NCBI GenBank assembly: GCA_019746975.1
Contig: JAIERK010000129.1
Span: 91,395 to 155,394, forward strand
Direction: 5' to 3'
Origin: Candidatus Obscuribacterales bacterium
Lineage (GTDB): Bacteria; Cyanobacteriota; Vampirovibrionia; Obscuribacterales; Obscuribacteraceae
Length of the DNA: 64,000 nt
Positions 18,517 to 27,611 of the stretch are shown here, piece by piece. The notes below the pieces were generated by a model that was not told where the DNA came from, did no database searches, and saw only the letters and a list, made by a program, of their open reading frames with translations. Positions within the stretch are counted from its first letter, which is position 1. The number at the start of each line of letters is the position of its first letter. The position numbers were made by a program, and so were the translations under genes.

Positions 18517-18738
18517 ATGGTTGTAAAACTAGTTAGAATCGATCGTCCAAAGTGGGCCTTGCTTGACAAAATAACCTACAAGGACCTGACGGAAACCCAA
18601 CGCTAAAAATTGCTTGAATTAGAAGATCGTTTAGCCGACGCCGTTCACAAGGAAGTTTCTCGATACCTCGAAGAAGAAGGGCAATTTGAACAAAGCGAAG
18701 ATGACTTTCCAAATCGGCGTTCAAACCCGCTTCCTTGA
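18517..18738 (+). pseudogene. Small gene interrupted by an in-frame stop
   Basis: From the ATG at 18517, which follows AGAGG with about 8 nt spacing, 29 codons lead to TAA at 18604-18606. Reading on in the same frame gives another 43 codons with strongly protein-like, charged-helix composition (KLLELEDRLADAVHKEVSRY and EEEGQFEQSEDDFPN) to TGA at 18736-18738. The two halves make a plausible 73-residue helical protein if the TAA were a sense codon (one change from CAA, GAA or AAA). Most likely a recently inactivated gene; a sequencing error is the alternative. Confidence 0.45.
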
Positions 18739-18847
18739 TTCGAAATTCTCGGAGAGCGACTATTTAGGACTTCAACTATGGCTTCAGTACGAGCCAGAAA
18801 CAGACTCTCTTAGTATCTTCCGAAACACAGATTCATCCGTCATTTAG
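18701..18847 (+). CDS. Possible 48-residue protein, unknown
   Basis: An ATG frame of 48 codons that overlaps the end of the interrupted gene in another frame. A GAAGAAGAAGGG purine stretch lies about 20 nt upstream. The peptide has balanced composition (FQIGVQTRFLDSKFSESDYLG ... in strands) and could be a small beta protein. No family recognised; could be chance. Confidence 0.3.
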   Translation: MTFQIGVQTRFLDSKFSESDYLGLQLWLQYEPETDSLSIFRNTDSSVI

Positions 18848-19048
18848 CGCGCTTCACAATGAAAGCCGACTTTCGCGCTTTAGTCCTTGGACTCGGATTT
18901 TACATTGACGAGAAGGGGCTTCTTCACGCCAGTTTTTTGCTCGACAAGCGCTTTATCGGTTTTCTGGCATCATATTCGGTGCCTGGCACCAAATGTACTA
19001 CAGATCCGGTCAGGCAGGATTCTCGAATCCGCTCGGCAGGCAATCAAT

Positions 19049-19231
19049 ATGAAAGATGCGGTTGTTTACTTTATAAAACTAATTGCGATCAATCCGACGG
19101 TCGGCGTGATTGCAGGTTGTGTTGCTGCAATCATCGCCAGTGATACCAACCAGCCCCTCGCGGGCCGGGCGGTCACCGCCACATTTCTGGTAGGGTTCGC
19201 GCTCAATCTCGCTGTCACTGTCGTAGCTTAA
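19049..19231 (+). CDS. Small membrane protein, unknown
   Basis: A 60-residue hydrophobic protein. Residues 6-30 and 40-59 form two predicted transmembrane helices separated by the polar turn SDTNQPLAGR. The frame extends further upstream, but the start at 19049 gives a clean membrane protein and has GGCAGG about 7 nt before it; the upstream part has an odd, Cys/Arg-rich composition. It is followed after 3 nt by another small frame on the same strand. Two-helix mini-proteins of this sort include holin- and toxin-like peptides, but nothing here allows a specific call. Confidence 0.45.
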   Translation: MKDAVVYFIKLIAINPTVGVIAGCVAAIIASDTNQPLAGRAVTATFLVGFALNLAVTVVA

Positions 19232-19234
19232 CCT

Positions 19235-19393
19235 ATGAAATCCGTCACCGAAGAGAGACCGAGGATTTCTCCGTATGAATACGGAACAATCCATCCCGAT
19301 GGATCGCTTGAAGTGTTTACTTCTATCGCGCTGATTCTTTTGCTCTGGGGCGACGAACCTCTGCCAACTCAGAACCTCATTGAATTCCAATGA
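19235..19393 (+). CDS. Possible 52-residue protein, unknown
   Basis: Begins 3 nt after the stop of the two-helix membrane protein on the same strand and would be translated by coupling. Residues 1-25 are polar; a hydrophobic patch (VFTSIALILLLWG) lies at about 27-39. No own ribosome-binding site is needed if coupled. No family recognised. Confidence 0.35.
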   Translation: MKSVTEERPRISPYEYGTIHPDGSLEVFTSIALILLLWGDEPLPTQNLIEFQ

Positions 19394-19560
19394 CGCCACA
19401 CAAGCGTACAGCTGGCAATTGCCAATAGCACCAAGTCAACCAACGAGCCCGGTTCCCAATCTTATCCGACACCCCAGATAGGAGCTCGAATAACTTGACT
19501 AGCACGCATCTAGAGAAATCTCCGCTACAATTGAGAAATCCAATATGGACCAATCGCACA

Positions 19561-20184
19561 ATGAGCATGGCATACGCCTTCCTCGCAGTATCCGGACCGA
19601 CGGACCTGGTTATCGAGACAATACTGGACCTTTGCCCCAATCTGGATGTCCAAGAGTCCAGACGGGGTCTTAACAGTTTTGATCAGGTGTATAAATGGTG
19701 CGCGCCGCGCAGCGGCTATCTCGAGGGTACACACCCAAACGATACGAAAGCCTTTTTCCAGCACAAAGGTTGGTCTGTCGTGGTTGATTTTTCCATGTGC
19801 ATGTCATCTGAGGATGAGTTGCTGCAACATATTAGCGAAACATTCGGCATGACGGTAACAGTTACGACTCAAGGCACTGCCGGATTCGCAAGCTACTCTC
19901 TGCATGAAGACGGACGCCTGTTGAGGAGATTGACGGCACTGGAAAGCGATGTTGCCGAAGAAGGGCAGCAACAACCTTCGGAAAGCAAAATTGATGTGAG
20001 CAAATTTCAAATCAAGGCCGCTGACGTCCTCTGGAAAGCACACGGGTTGCCGTCTTTCCTCGTAGAACCACGGGGACCATTCACCGCAATTCATTATGTC
20101 GACCGACTGGCGACACCAACCGCGGTATCAAAGTTGGAATCCGGAATGAAAACCCCGTGGTGGCGAAGATTGTCTCCAAGTTAG
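19561..20184 (+). CDS. Unknown cytoplasmic protein
   Basis: A 207-residue protein from the ATG at 19561 (a longer frame from 19495 adds 22 polar residues without support). It begins SMAYAFLAVSGPTDLVIETI and has no signal peptide or membrane segment. Motif-like stretches include WSVVVDFSMCMSSEDELLQHI and ADVLWKAHGLPSFLVEPRGPF, reminiscent of small immunity- or SMI1-type proteins in rhythm, but I do not recognise a family. A terminator-like hairpin follows about 15-20 bp after the stop, so it may be a single-gene unit. Confidence 0.55.
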   Translation: MSMAYAFLAVSGPTDLVIETILDLCPNLDVQESRRGLNSFDQVYKWCAPRSGYLEGTHPNDTKAFFQHKGWSVVVDFSMCMSSEDELLQHISETFGMTVTVTTQGTAGFASYSLHEDGRLLRRLTALESDVAEEGQQQPSESKIDVSKFQIKAADVLWKAHGLPSFLVEPRGPFTAIHYVDRLATPTAVSKLESGMKTPWWRRLSPS

Positions 20185-20194
20185 TATCAACACA

Positions 20195-20226
20195 AATAAA
20201 AAATTGCTCACCTCGGGCAAATTTTT
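20195..20226 (+). terminator. Probable weak intrinsic terminator
   Basis: TTGC (20204-20207) pairs with GCAA (20217-20220), extended by an A-run against the T-run ATTTTT at 20221-20226 with one mismatch. It follows the stop at 20184 closely. The remaining 260 bp up to 20488 show no gene. Confidence 0.4.
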
Positions 20227-20488
20227 GAGTTACTTTCGTCAATCTATCAGGAGCGGTTTGGTTAACAGACGGCCAGGTTGCGATGCGGCATACAGAAGAT
20301 ATATCTACAGACGCCACCTCCGTTAAGCAATTTCGCACCTTTTGATTCATGACAAGGGCCACGAATTCCGTAATGTGTTTTGGTTTTCAGGACAAATCAA
20401 GAGATTCCATATACACTGCCATTGATGAAAAATATGCGATTCTCATACATGAGTCGACGTTAAGTAAGCTCCAGTCGAGGAACAAGGC

Positions 20489-21526
20489 GTGACCTACCAA
20501 GAAGACTATCCGCCGTTCGCCGGCGACCAGACCGGACAGCTCCTTGCAGAGCCCGATGTTGTGGCATTGTCGCCGATCACGAGCGCAAGAGTCGTGGAAA
20601 CACAATCAGGCTATCTCGTGGTCATCAAGCGTGCCGAAGACAGATTGTCGCTCTCGGTGAAGCGTAGGATCGGAACGCCTCCATCCAGCCAGGTCCTCCT
20701 GACTCCGGACGAGTCAGTTCAACTATCGCGTGTTTTGACCGATTCAGCGGAAGCTCTCGTCGGGAAAGGTGATTTTCTCATTCGGGAAATTCAACAACGA
20801 ACGGCACAAGTCGAAGAGAATGACAGCACAGACGCTGCACTCGGCGACATATACACTGAGACAGAAGGGTCGGATCCAAAATTCGATTGGGACGAAATCA
20901 AACAACCCTGGCGCAAGCGTCGAGCCATGCAGAGCTTGCAGCAGATCGAAATAGCAGCTACTGAGGCTACCAAGCCACCGATCGACAAAAAGAACTTGAA
21001 GAAGTCCGCATTGGTCATCGCTGGCGGTATCACTGCGATTGCTGCCATCATCGGCATCGTCATTGCAGCATCCATGGTGATTGCGAGCAACAGCACGAAT
21101 TCATCACAAGCGCAGATCGCTCACAAAGCAGCAGCCAATCCTATGCACCCGGATCGAGTCGATAAGTTCGTCCGTAATTTTGTATCGAATATGCTCGATT
21201 TTAATCCCAAGACATATCGCGCCTCACAGATACACGCCATGGCGGTGATGAACTCGGATATGCTGGAAAAATACTGGCAAGAAACCGCGTTTCCTCTATC
21301 TAAGGCTAAGCTCCGTGCGTTGCATAAGGACCAAACCTTGATGATCAACAAAATCGTGCAACAGCCGAGCAGCGCGGTGACGACTGAAGTGGAGATGTCT
21401 GCCGACCTGGTCATTCCGGGAGAGGATAACACGACGCCACTCAGACTGCAGATCGACCTTGGTCTAAATGATGAAGGGCGTCTCACCGTGACTGAGATGA
21501 AAGACGCATCATCAAAGACTGATTAA
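20489..21526 (+). CDS. Single-pass membrane protein of unknown function
   Basis: A 345-residue protein starting at a GTG with GAGG 9 nt ahead. Residues about 1-165 are cytoplasmic and acidic, with a compact strand-rich start (VVALSPITSARVVETQSGYLVVIKR). One transmembrane helix spans residues about 172-197 (ALVIAGGITAIAAIIGIVIAASMVIAS). The outer 140 residues (HPDRVDKFVRNFVSNMLDFNPKTYRASQIHAM...) resemble the VirB8/NTF2-like shape of extracytoplasmic domains that follow a single anchor, ending in two amphipathic strands. The VirB8-like reading is only a structural impression. No partner genes nearby. Confidence 0.55.
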   Translation: MTYQEDYPPFAGDQTGQLLAEPDVVALSPITSARVVETQSGYLVVIKRAEDRLSLSVKRRIGTPPSSQVLLTPDESVQLSRVLTDSAEALVGKGDFLIREIQQRTAQVEENDSTDAALGDIYTETEGSDPKFDWDEIKQPWRKRRAMQSLQQIEIAATEATKPPIDKKNLKKSALVIAGGITAIAAIIGIVIAASMVIASNSTNSSQAQIAHKAAANPMHPDRVDKFVRNFVSNMLDFNPKTYRASQIHAMAVMNSDMLEKYWQETAFPLSKAKLRALHKDQTLMINKIVQQPSSAVTTEVEMSADLVIPGEDNTTPLRLQIDLGLNDEGRLTVTEMKDASSKTD

Positions 21527-21876
21527 TTGTGCTGGATAGTATCCAAATCGCTACGCAAACTTGACGAGAACGTTGCCTGCCAAAGGGCTGGGTCGATCAA
21601 CGCGCCAACGTGGCTAAATAGGTCAGGGTCCGTCATCTCGGCAGATGTAGGGCAAGTTTACATCTGGAGTTAGCATCTACTGTTTACTTCACGGTAAAAG
21701 AATTTTGATATTACTGTCTTGCAACGGCTAGCTCGGTTGCGTTTCCAGCATTTTGCTATTATAGGAGTTGTTGTTACTACCTTCTTGCACACCATTTCTT
21801 CACCGATTTGATTTGCATCGGACTCTACCGCCAAATGGTTTGATGAAATATTGAGTTGGTGTCACGGCATCCCAAC
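21527..21876. other. Intergenic region upstream of the secreted hydrolase
   Basis: 350 bp. It contains TGCTATTAT near 21760, a possible extended -10 box, but no properly spaced -35. No hairpin or repeat was noticed. Confidence 0.3.
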
Positions 21877-22905
21877 ATGTTTCTTCGCTCATCAATCAAC
21901 TTTCTATTAGCCGCATCAGCCATAGCGCTGACACCACTGTCAGCGCTAGCAAGTTGCGTATACGAAAGGCAGACAGAAGTCGGTAATGAGCTCAAAATCC
22001 CAGTGCACGCCTGGGTTAACTCAGACCAATCAGCGACGCCGAAGGGTATCGTCGTCGCGATTCACGGTTTGGTTTTTACCGGTGCTGCGTACGATTCGTT
22101 CGCTCGATACTTGAGCGACAGCGGGTATCTCGTGTATGCGCAGGATTTGAGAGGTTTCGGCGCTTGGAAAAGTGAAGATGGCAAGTTCGGAACAGACCGT
22201 GCCATTCACTTTACACAGAGCAAAGACGACCTGACAGCGCTGCTTAAGTATCTCCGTGCGCATCACCCGGGAATTCCGATATACTGCCTGGGAGAGAGCA
22301 TTGGGGCCAACTATGCTTTATGGGAAGCACAGACGCATCCCGAGCTAATGGACGGAGCCATTTTGTGCAGTATCTCATACAAAGTCGATGTGCACCCTAG
22401 AGCAATATGGCCACTCACCTTCGTCCAGGGTCTCGCGCATCCCAAGAGTCCGTTGAACCTTAAACCTTATCTCAAACCAATACTTTCGGAAGATAGACAG
22501 CTTACAGAAAAATGCCTTTCGATTCCGGAAACATGCACTGCAATGAGTCCTGAAGATCTGATCAAGGCGGCCGTAACAAACAGACGTACGGTCCAACACA
22601 TCGATCAGATTCCGGAATCCATGCCGATTCTTGTCGTCGCAGGAAAGAAGGACAAGATTCAAAAAACAAGAACCCTCGCGCACATGGTATCGCGGATGGG
22701 TTCAAAGAACACTCAGCTAGTTGTGTTGCCAGACAGAGGTCACCTTCTGGTCGAGCACCAACCGGTCAATGACAAAGTCTCGACCGTGCTTACAAGCTGG
22801 CTGGAAGAACAAGTCCAAGCACATCTTCGCGCTACCAAGCCGAAGAGTGGCCATGAAACCAGCCCAGATCCTACAGTTTCTTACTTGAAAAGATCGCAAA
22901 GATGA
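21877..22905 (+). CDS. Secreted alpha/beta hydrolase, monoglyceride-lipase-like (serine aminopeptidase S33 type)
   Basis: A 342-residue enzyme from the ATG at 21877 (a TTG seven codons earlier is less likely). Residues 1-25 are a signal peptide (FLLAASAIALTPLSALAS). The hydrolase core has the oxyanion loop AIHGLVFTGAAYDSFARYL, the nucleophile elbow GESIG (catalytic Ser), a likely acid in VVAGKKDKI and the His in PDRGHLLVEH. This order and the DLRGFGAW segment match monoglyceride lipase/lysophospholipase-like S33 enzymes. It would act on lipids or esters outside the cytoplasm; the true substrate is unknown. Confidence 0.82.
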   Translation: MFLRSSINFLLAASAIALTPLSALASCVYERQTEVGNELKIPVHAWVNSDQSATPKGIVVAIHGLVFTGAAYDSFARYLSDSGYLVYAQDLRGFGAWKSEDGKFGTDRAIHFTQSKDDLTALLKYLRAHHPGIPIYCLGESIGANYALWEAQTHPELMDGAILCSISYKVDVHPRAIWPLTFVQGLAHPKSPLNLKPYLKPILSEDRQLTEKCLSIPETCTAMSPEDLIKAAVTNRRTVQHIDQIPESMPILVVAGKKDKIQKTRTLAHMVSRMGSKNTQLVVLPDRGHLLVEHQPVNDKVSTVLTSWLEEQVQAHLRATKPKSGHETSPDPTVSYLKRSQR

Positions 22906-23139
22906 TCGCTTCCTCAACGGGTCGAAGTTAAACCGCCGCCATGGCTAACCGATGCACCACATGTGGTGCATAATCCCCGGGTGGATTTACGTTGCGTTCT
23001 CCACTCGAGACACAACCGCAGCGATCGAAGTGATCTATGGACTAGTTCCTGCCGACGTCTTTGGATCGATGCAATCCCCCAGACGCAGGAAGATTCGAAT
23101 GATGAATGAAGCAATTGACTTGAGTTACCGGAACCTAAA

Positions 23140-23535
23140 CCCTCTTGTTCTAGTACCGAACACGGAAAAAGCAATGAGTTGGCGCATCGGCGATAGTGGC
23201 TTCGTAATGAGCCTGGCAAGCAATGTGCCGGAGCTAGAAACCTGCCATCCTTTGTACACCAATGGTTGGCAATAAACAATCTATCAGTACACGACATAGA
23301 AGGTTGGGCAGTGCACCCTGGTGGACCACGCATTCTTGATGCCGTCTCGGAAGCCTTGCACTTATCTCCTCAAGCACTTTCGGCATCGCGCCAAATTTTG
23401 TCTGAGTGCGGCAATATGTCATCGCCAACCGTACTCTTCATTTTGCAACGCTTGCTTGCGACAGGCGAAAATCTTCCGTGCGTAATCTTGGGATTTGGGC
23501 CCGGGCTCTCGATCGAAGCTGCTTTGATCCGTTAA
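23140..23535 (+). pseudogene. Decayed C-terminal remnant of a type III polyketide synthase
   Basis: Two frames together spell the C-terminal third of a chalcone/stilbene synthase-like enzyme: one (to the stop at 23275) holds MSWRIGDSGFVMSLASNVPE; the other (in the +1 position, to 23535) holds DIEGWAVHPGGPRILDAV, GNMSSPTVLFILQRL and GFGPGLSIEAAL. These contain the catalytic His and Asn of the family. The frame switch falls near 23246-23256. The N-terminal two thirds, including the catalytic Cys, cannot be found between here and the hydrolase ending at 22905. Functional loss is therefore clear. It may have lost its N-terminus by deletion when the neighbouring hydrolase came in, which is speculation. 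Confidence 0.8.
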
Positions 23536-23625
23536 CGACTCACCGATTGAAAAATAAAGGCGATGAGAAATTCTATAACAGAAGTGATACTACTGATGAA
23601 GCGGACAGAGACTATACACGCGCCA

Positions 23626-24564
23626 TCACTTAGCGGTCTGCTGTAAACTCTTGATGTTCTTCAGGTCACTCTCGATAAGCTGGCGATAACTGTTATCACC
23701 GTTTTTCTGTGAATCAAAACATTCAAGGGCTTTCTCGAAGTAGAACTCTGCCATATCGTATTTTTGGTCTTTCAACGCTTGTTTGCCACTGGCATAAAAA
23801 TTAGAAGCCCGAGTGTCCATCAACCGGTGAGCATCATCGGCTTGCAGCTCGGTTAGTGTTTGTTCGACAGGTAGGTCACCAACTCTGGCATCCGTCGTAC
23901 TCCTCGGAATTTTTTTATCCGGAAGATTGATGATACGAATTACATTGCCATTCTCGTCAGCCTTGACCTCAGTGAATTTCTTACCGTCCGGAGTCGTATT
24001 CGTCACAGTCTTGACTCTTGCCCGCACCACTTTGGTGACCTTTGGACGCTCATTCACAGGAGGGGTTACATTCTTGGTTTCATCCGGCATTTTAATCATC
24101 ATGCCACCAGGCAGCGCCACTCTCGGAGTAGGTTCAACATGAATGAGTTGTGGTTTTACTTCAAACAGTTTGGTACTACTGGTAGTATCTTTGCTATTTT
24201 TATTGTTAGACTCAGACTTCTGCGCTTGTGCCGGTAGGGCGACAAGAAAAGCGATGAGCCCTACAGCAACCTTCACGACGAGCCTGCACTGATTCCGGAT
24301 CTTTCGCAGCGCGCGAGGACAATCGTCAGTCATTATCGAGCCGTCGTCACGTCGGAAGAAGATCGCGCACTGGCTGGTGCCGTTGTCGACGAGGAATTTT
24401 TCAGCCTCGGATTTAGTCATGTCCGAGAGATTGAACACATTCTTCCCGCATCCAGAACAGGCGCGCTTGCGCTCGTCGCCGGTCATCGCGTCCCATGACA
24501 TGGAACAAGGAGATGCCAGATAGACATTGTTCAATATGGCTGTAGTGACTTTTTTCCGCTTCAT
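23626..24564 (-). CDS. Unknown protein with N-terminal Cys-rich domain and membrane helix
   Basis: A 312-residue protein from the ATG at 24564. Residues about 15-85 match a domain found at the start of many membrane proteins in Acidobacteria- and Planctomycetes-like genomes: CSMSWDAMTGDERKRACSGCGKNVFNLSDMT...CAIFFRRDDGSIMTDDCP, with four or more conserved Cys that may bind metal. A transmembrane helix follows (residues about 96-115, LVVKVAVGLIAFLVALPAQA). The outer region is Pro/Lys-rich and ends in a TPR-like pair (ASGKQALKDQKYDMAEFYFEKALECF). The role is unknown. Confidence 0.6.
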   Translation of the reverse strand: MKRKKVTTAILNNVYLASPCSMSWDAMTGDERKRACSGCGKNVFNLSDMTKSEAEKFLVDNGTSQCAIFFRRDDGSIMTDDCPRALRKIRNQCRLVVKVAVGLIAFLVALPAQAQKSESNNKNSKDTTSSTKLFEVKPQLIHVEPTPRVALPGGMMIKMPDETKNVTPPVNERPKVTKVVRARVKTVTNTTPDGKKFTEVKADENGNVIRIINLPDKKIPRSTTDARVGDLPVEQTLTELQADDAHRLMDTRASNFYASGKQALKDQKYDMAEFYFEKALECFDSQKNGDNSYRQLIESDLKNIKSLQQTAK

Positions 24565-24720
24565 TGCAAAAACCAAAGATAATCACCAACACTTCAACGA
24601 TAGACTACCAGCTTTAGAAATCACACCGGATTTACCCGAGTCTGGACATCCAATTGCCGGACTACCCTAACAACCAGACAAACGCAGATTTTACGAGGCT
24701 ATTTACCACGTCTGAAAAAC

Positions 24721-24742
24721 TTGACAAACTTCCGCTTGTCAA
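24721..24742. promoter_or_regulatory. Inverted repeat TTGACAA-N8-TTGTCAA
   Basis: A perfect 7-bp inverted repeat (24721-24727 and 24736-24742) in the 374-bp gap 24565-24938 between two minus-strand genes, about 157 bp ahead of the start at 24564. It could be a regulator-binding palindrome, and TTGACA within it fits a -35 box. Nothing else is visible in this gap. Confidence 0.3.
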
Positions 24743-24938
24743 AGTACCGCCCCAACCAGTTTCAACCGGGCTTTAATGCAGGACTTCAAATGTTGCCGTT
24801 GTCAACTAAATCCAGACATCATTCTACCAATTGGAAAAACTTTCGCATTTTTTCCAGGTCGGCCTCAATCACTTTTCGGTAAAGAACATCACCATTATAG
24901 CCATCCCACGTTCACGAGGTGAAGATGACGCTCAAACT

Positions 24939-27500
24939 TCACCAGTCGAAATCAAGATCAGAATACTGCAAGCTCAACTGCTCCGCCAAATCCTTTTTCG
25001 AAAACCAATCGGCGCGCATTCGCCCTAAGAGTTGTTCGGACTTCTTCTTATCACCAAGCTTTTGGGCAGCGAAAGAGGCGAACAGATAGTGATCCTGTTC
25101 ACCAACCCCAATAATTCCTTCAGACCCAATAGTTCCTTCAGACGGCTGTTTAGAAGCCCTTTGCTCACAAGCCGAGATAGCGTTTTGAAATTGCGCTATG
25201 GCTTGAGCTTTCTGTCCGCTTTTTTCCATTATCAGTCCGCGTGTCACGAACCAGGAGACCCTATTAATGCGCATTTTCTTCATCTGATCCAGCTCGGTCA
25301 GAGCCTTATCGAACTGCTTAAACCGACAATATGCAGCGATTCGAAACATATAAGCTTCGTTGCGACTGCCCGGTTGAAGTTGGATAGATTCGCGATAGTC
25401 AGACAATGCGGCTTCCAGATCACCTTTGAGCAGGTTTGCATTGCCTCGAAGATTATAAGCGCGATCTGAAGCTTCATGATCGTTGCTGATCACAGTGTCG
25501 GCATCGGCAATCGCCTGATCATACCTTTTCCCCTGAATTTCGCAAAGGGCACGAAACATATGAAGTTCAGTATCATACTCACCAACTGCATTAATACCAT
25601 CCGTCAGAACGTCGATAGCAGGCTGGATTTTCTCAGAATCTCTAAACATGTAGGCCATTTGCATGTACGGATCTGATTTGGTCTTGTCGAGAAAGATTGA
25701 CGCGCGACTCAACGCCATCGAGACTTGCGGAAATCCAGATCTAGCAGACCACGAGAGATTCTCTGTCACAAGTGCAGTCTTACCAGGAATAACAAAAACG
25801 CAGACTGCAGCAAGTGGCACCATAAGTAGAATTATTCTGGTAATCACATATCGGAGTCGAACTTTCTGGTCCGTTCGAAACAGTAAGTAGGCAATCAATG
25901 ATAGGACCCCGACAACTCCGGCTCCTATTCCCAGCATTTGAAAAACAAACTCGGACGATGCCAGGAGATTAGAAGATACTTCGCCATGACGACAGATGAC
26001 CTGCGTCAAAAGATACGGCAAAAAACTAATCACGCCTCCCGCGATGCAAAAGTGCGTGACGACTAGAGACCACTGTCGTGGAGTTGCCACTCCTTGCCTG
26101 ATCTTTTTCAATCTGGCAATTGACGTGGTGAAAATCGCATAAGTCCCGCCGGCACAGATTATCGACAGCACTATATACTTGATTGAATCTCTTAGCGAAT
26201 AATCAATCACATCCGGCATCATGGGCAGTGCGAACAGAACAGTACAGATGCCTGCTAGAATCGCCATAGCCTGATTTCGCGTCAGTGTCGGTTTGCTCCT
26301 GACCGAGCGAACGTATTTAGGAATAGTCCTTCCTGTCTTGACCAACTCCAGGTCACAAAGCAAGTCCTTCACTGATTGGAAACGATACGCTTGCTCCTTC
26401 TCCATGCAATGAAAAGTGATTGATTCGAGTTTGGTTATGAGCTTGCCAGTCTTTAGTTCTCTCGGAAAATGTGGTGGCTCGTCATTTATGTGTTTGACTA
26501 CCAACTGAATTGGATTGCTTCCACCGAAAGGTGGGGTACCCGTCAATGTTTCGTACATCAAACAACCAAACGAATAGATGTCAGACCGCTCATCAGTCAT
26601 AAATCCAAGACACTGCTCTGGACTCATATAGTGCGGACTGCCGAATACGTCTCCGGTCTGCGTCAGATCTCGAGTCTCGCGCCCCATACTTGGAAGCGCA
26701 GTTGCAATCCCAAAATCGACCAGGCGTGCGATGTACTGATCGCCAACCTTCGTCAAAATGATGTTGCTTGGTTTTATGTCGCGATGGACGATTCCCTTCT
26801 CATGCGCATGCAGCAATCCATCAGCGACCTGAACGAAGATCTCCAGGGCCTTAGCAGGCTCCAGCATTCCTTGCTCTTGGATCGTATCTGAGAGGTTTTT
26901 ACCTTCTAGAAAATCCATCACTATATACGGTGCACCACTAGATACAGTGCCATGGTCGAACACTGCAACCAGATTCGGGTGATTGAGCTCCTTCGCAGCA
27001 TCAGCTTCCATCGCGAATCGCTTCAAGGCAACAGTATCCTTCGCCAGATCAACATGCAAAACCTTGATTGCCACAATCTTGCCGGTGGCGCGATCCGTCG
27101 CCTTATACACGGCTCCCATTCCACCCAACGCAATCGTATCCGTGACTTCGAATCGTTGATTAAGCTCAGCGAATTCAGCTGGAAGAATGTTTGTGGATTC
27201 CGCTCGCGCTACTGTTGCAGAACTCGATCCGGGCTTCGAGGCCGCAATATCCTTCGCCTGGGCAGAGTCCGTGATTGCTCGTTCAAGACTGCCTTCCGCG
27301 GCCGAGATCGCGAACAAGTCAGCTTCGGTTTGGTTTGACTGAGAAGTATCATTCGTTACTAACGAAGCCGACGAAGCTTCGACTTCGCCTACCGACTCAC
27401 CGTTAGCCTCCACCAATTTTAGGGAGGAGTCTTCTTTCACCTCGCAAAAGGCTAGCTTCTCGCTTGCCTCTTCAGCTTCTTGATGCGTGCGCTGGGTCAT
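24939..27500 (-). CDS. Membrane Ser/Thr protein kinase with C-terminal TPR repeats
   Basis: An 853-residue eukaryotic-like kinase. After an acidic, disordered head of about 120 residues comes the kinase domain (about 120-390): glycine loop LGGMGAVYK, ATP-binding Lys in VAIKVLH, catalytic loop IVHRDIKPSN, DFG (LVDFGIA) and the SPHYMSPEQ activation segment, all intact. Four to five hydrophobic helices follow (about 425-580), then a sensor-like region with five or more TPR units (AYNLRGNANLLKGDLEAALS, AYMFRIAAYCRFKQFDKALT). Active kinase in the inner membrane with the TPRs on one side as docking surface. Such kinases signal cell-envelope or nutrient state; the target is unknown. Confidence 0.88.
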   Translation of the reverse strand: MTQRTHQEAEEASEKLAFCEVKEDSSLKLVEANGESVGEVEASSASLVTNDTSQSNQTEADLFAISAAEGSLERAITDSAQAKDIAASKPGSSSATVARAESTNILPAEFAELNQRFEVTDTIALGGMGAVYKATDRATGKIVAIKVLHVDLAKDTVALKRFAMEADAAKELNHPNLVAVFDHGTVSSGAPYIVMDFLEGKNLSDTIQEQGMLEPAKALEIFVQVADGLLHAHEKGIVHRDIKPSNIILTKVGDQYIARLVDFGIATALPSMGRETRDLTQTGDVFGSPHYMSPEQCLGFMTDERSDIYSFGCLMYETLTGTPPFGGSNPIQLVVKHINDEPPHFPRELKTGKLITKLESITFHCMEKEQAYRFQSVKDLLCDLELVKTGRTIPKYVRSVRSKPTLTRNQAMAILAGICTVLFALPMMPDVIDYSLRDSIKYIVLSIICAGGTYAIFTTSIARLKKIRQGVATPRQWSLVVTHFCIAGGVISFLPYLLTQVICRHGEVSSNLLASSEFVFQMLGIGAGVVGVLSLIAYLLFRTDQKVRLRYVITRIILLMVPLAAVCVFVIPGKTALVTENLSWSARSGFPQVSMALSRASIFLDKTKSDPYMQMAYMFRDSEKIQPAIDVLTDGINAVGEYDTELHMFRALCEIQGKRYDQAIADADTVISNDHEASDRAYNLRGNANLLKGDLEAALSDYRESIQLQPGSRNEAYMFRIAAYCRFKQFDKALTELDQMKKMRINRVSWFVTRGLIMEKSGQKAQAIAQFQNAISACEQRASKQPSEGTIGSEGIIGVGEQDHYLFASFAAQKLGDKKKSEQLLGRMRADWFSKKDLAEQLSLQYSDLDFDW

Positions 27501-27570
27501 TAGGAGGAAAAGGTCTGCGAGCGAACTGCCATTACACTATCCAATTTATTCCAATAACGAAAACTTCGCA

Positions 27571-27600
27571 AACTGAACTGAACTGAACTGAACTGAACTG
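27571..27600. repeat. Six perfect copies of AACTG
   Basis: A 30-bp pentanucleotide microsatellite in the 111-bp gap between the pilus-type operon end and the kinase start, about 70 bp upstream of the kinase. Copy number could change by slippage and alter promoter spacing, though that is untested. Confidence 0.9.
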
Positions 27601-27611
27601 ATCAATCAACC

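Noticed and set aside
22952..23275. Independent 107-residue protein
   Set aside because: Its C-terminal part matches the type III polyketide synthase only as a piece of the frameshifted remnant; the N-terminal part looks non-coding.
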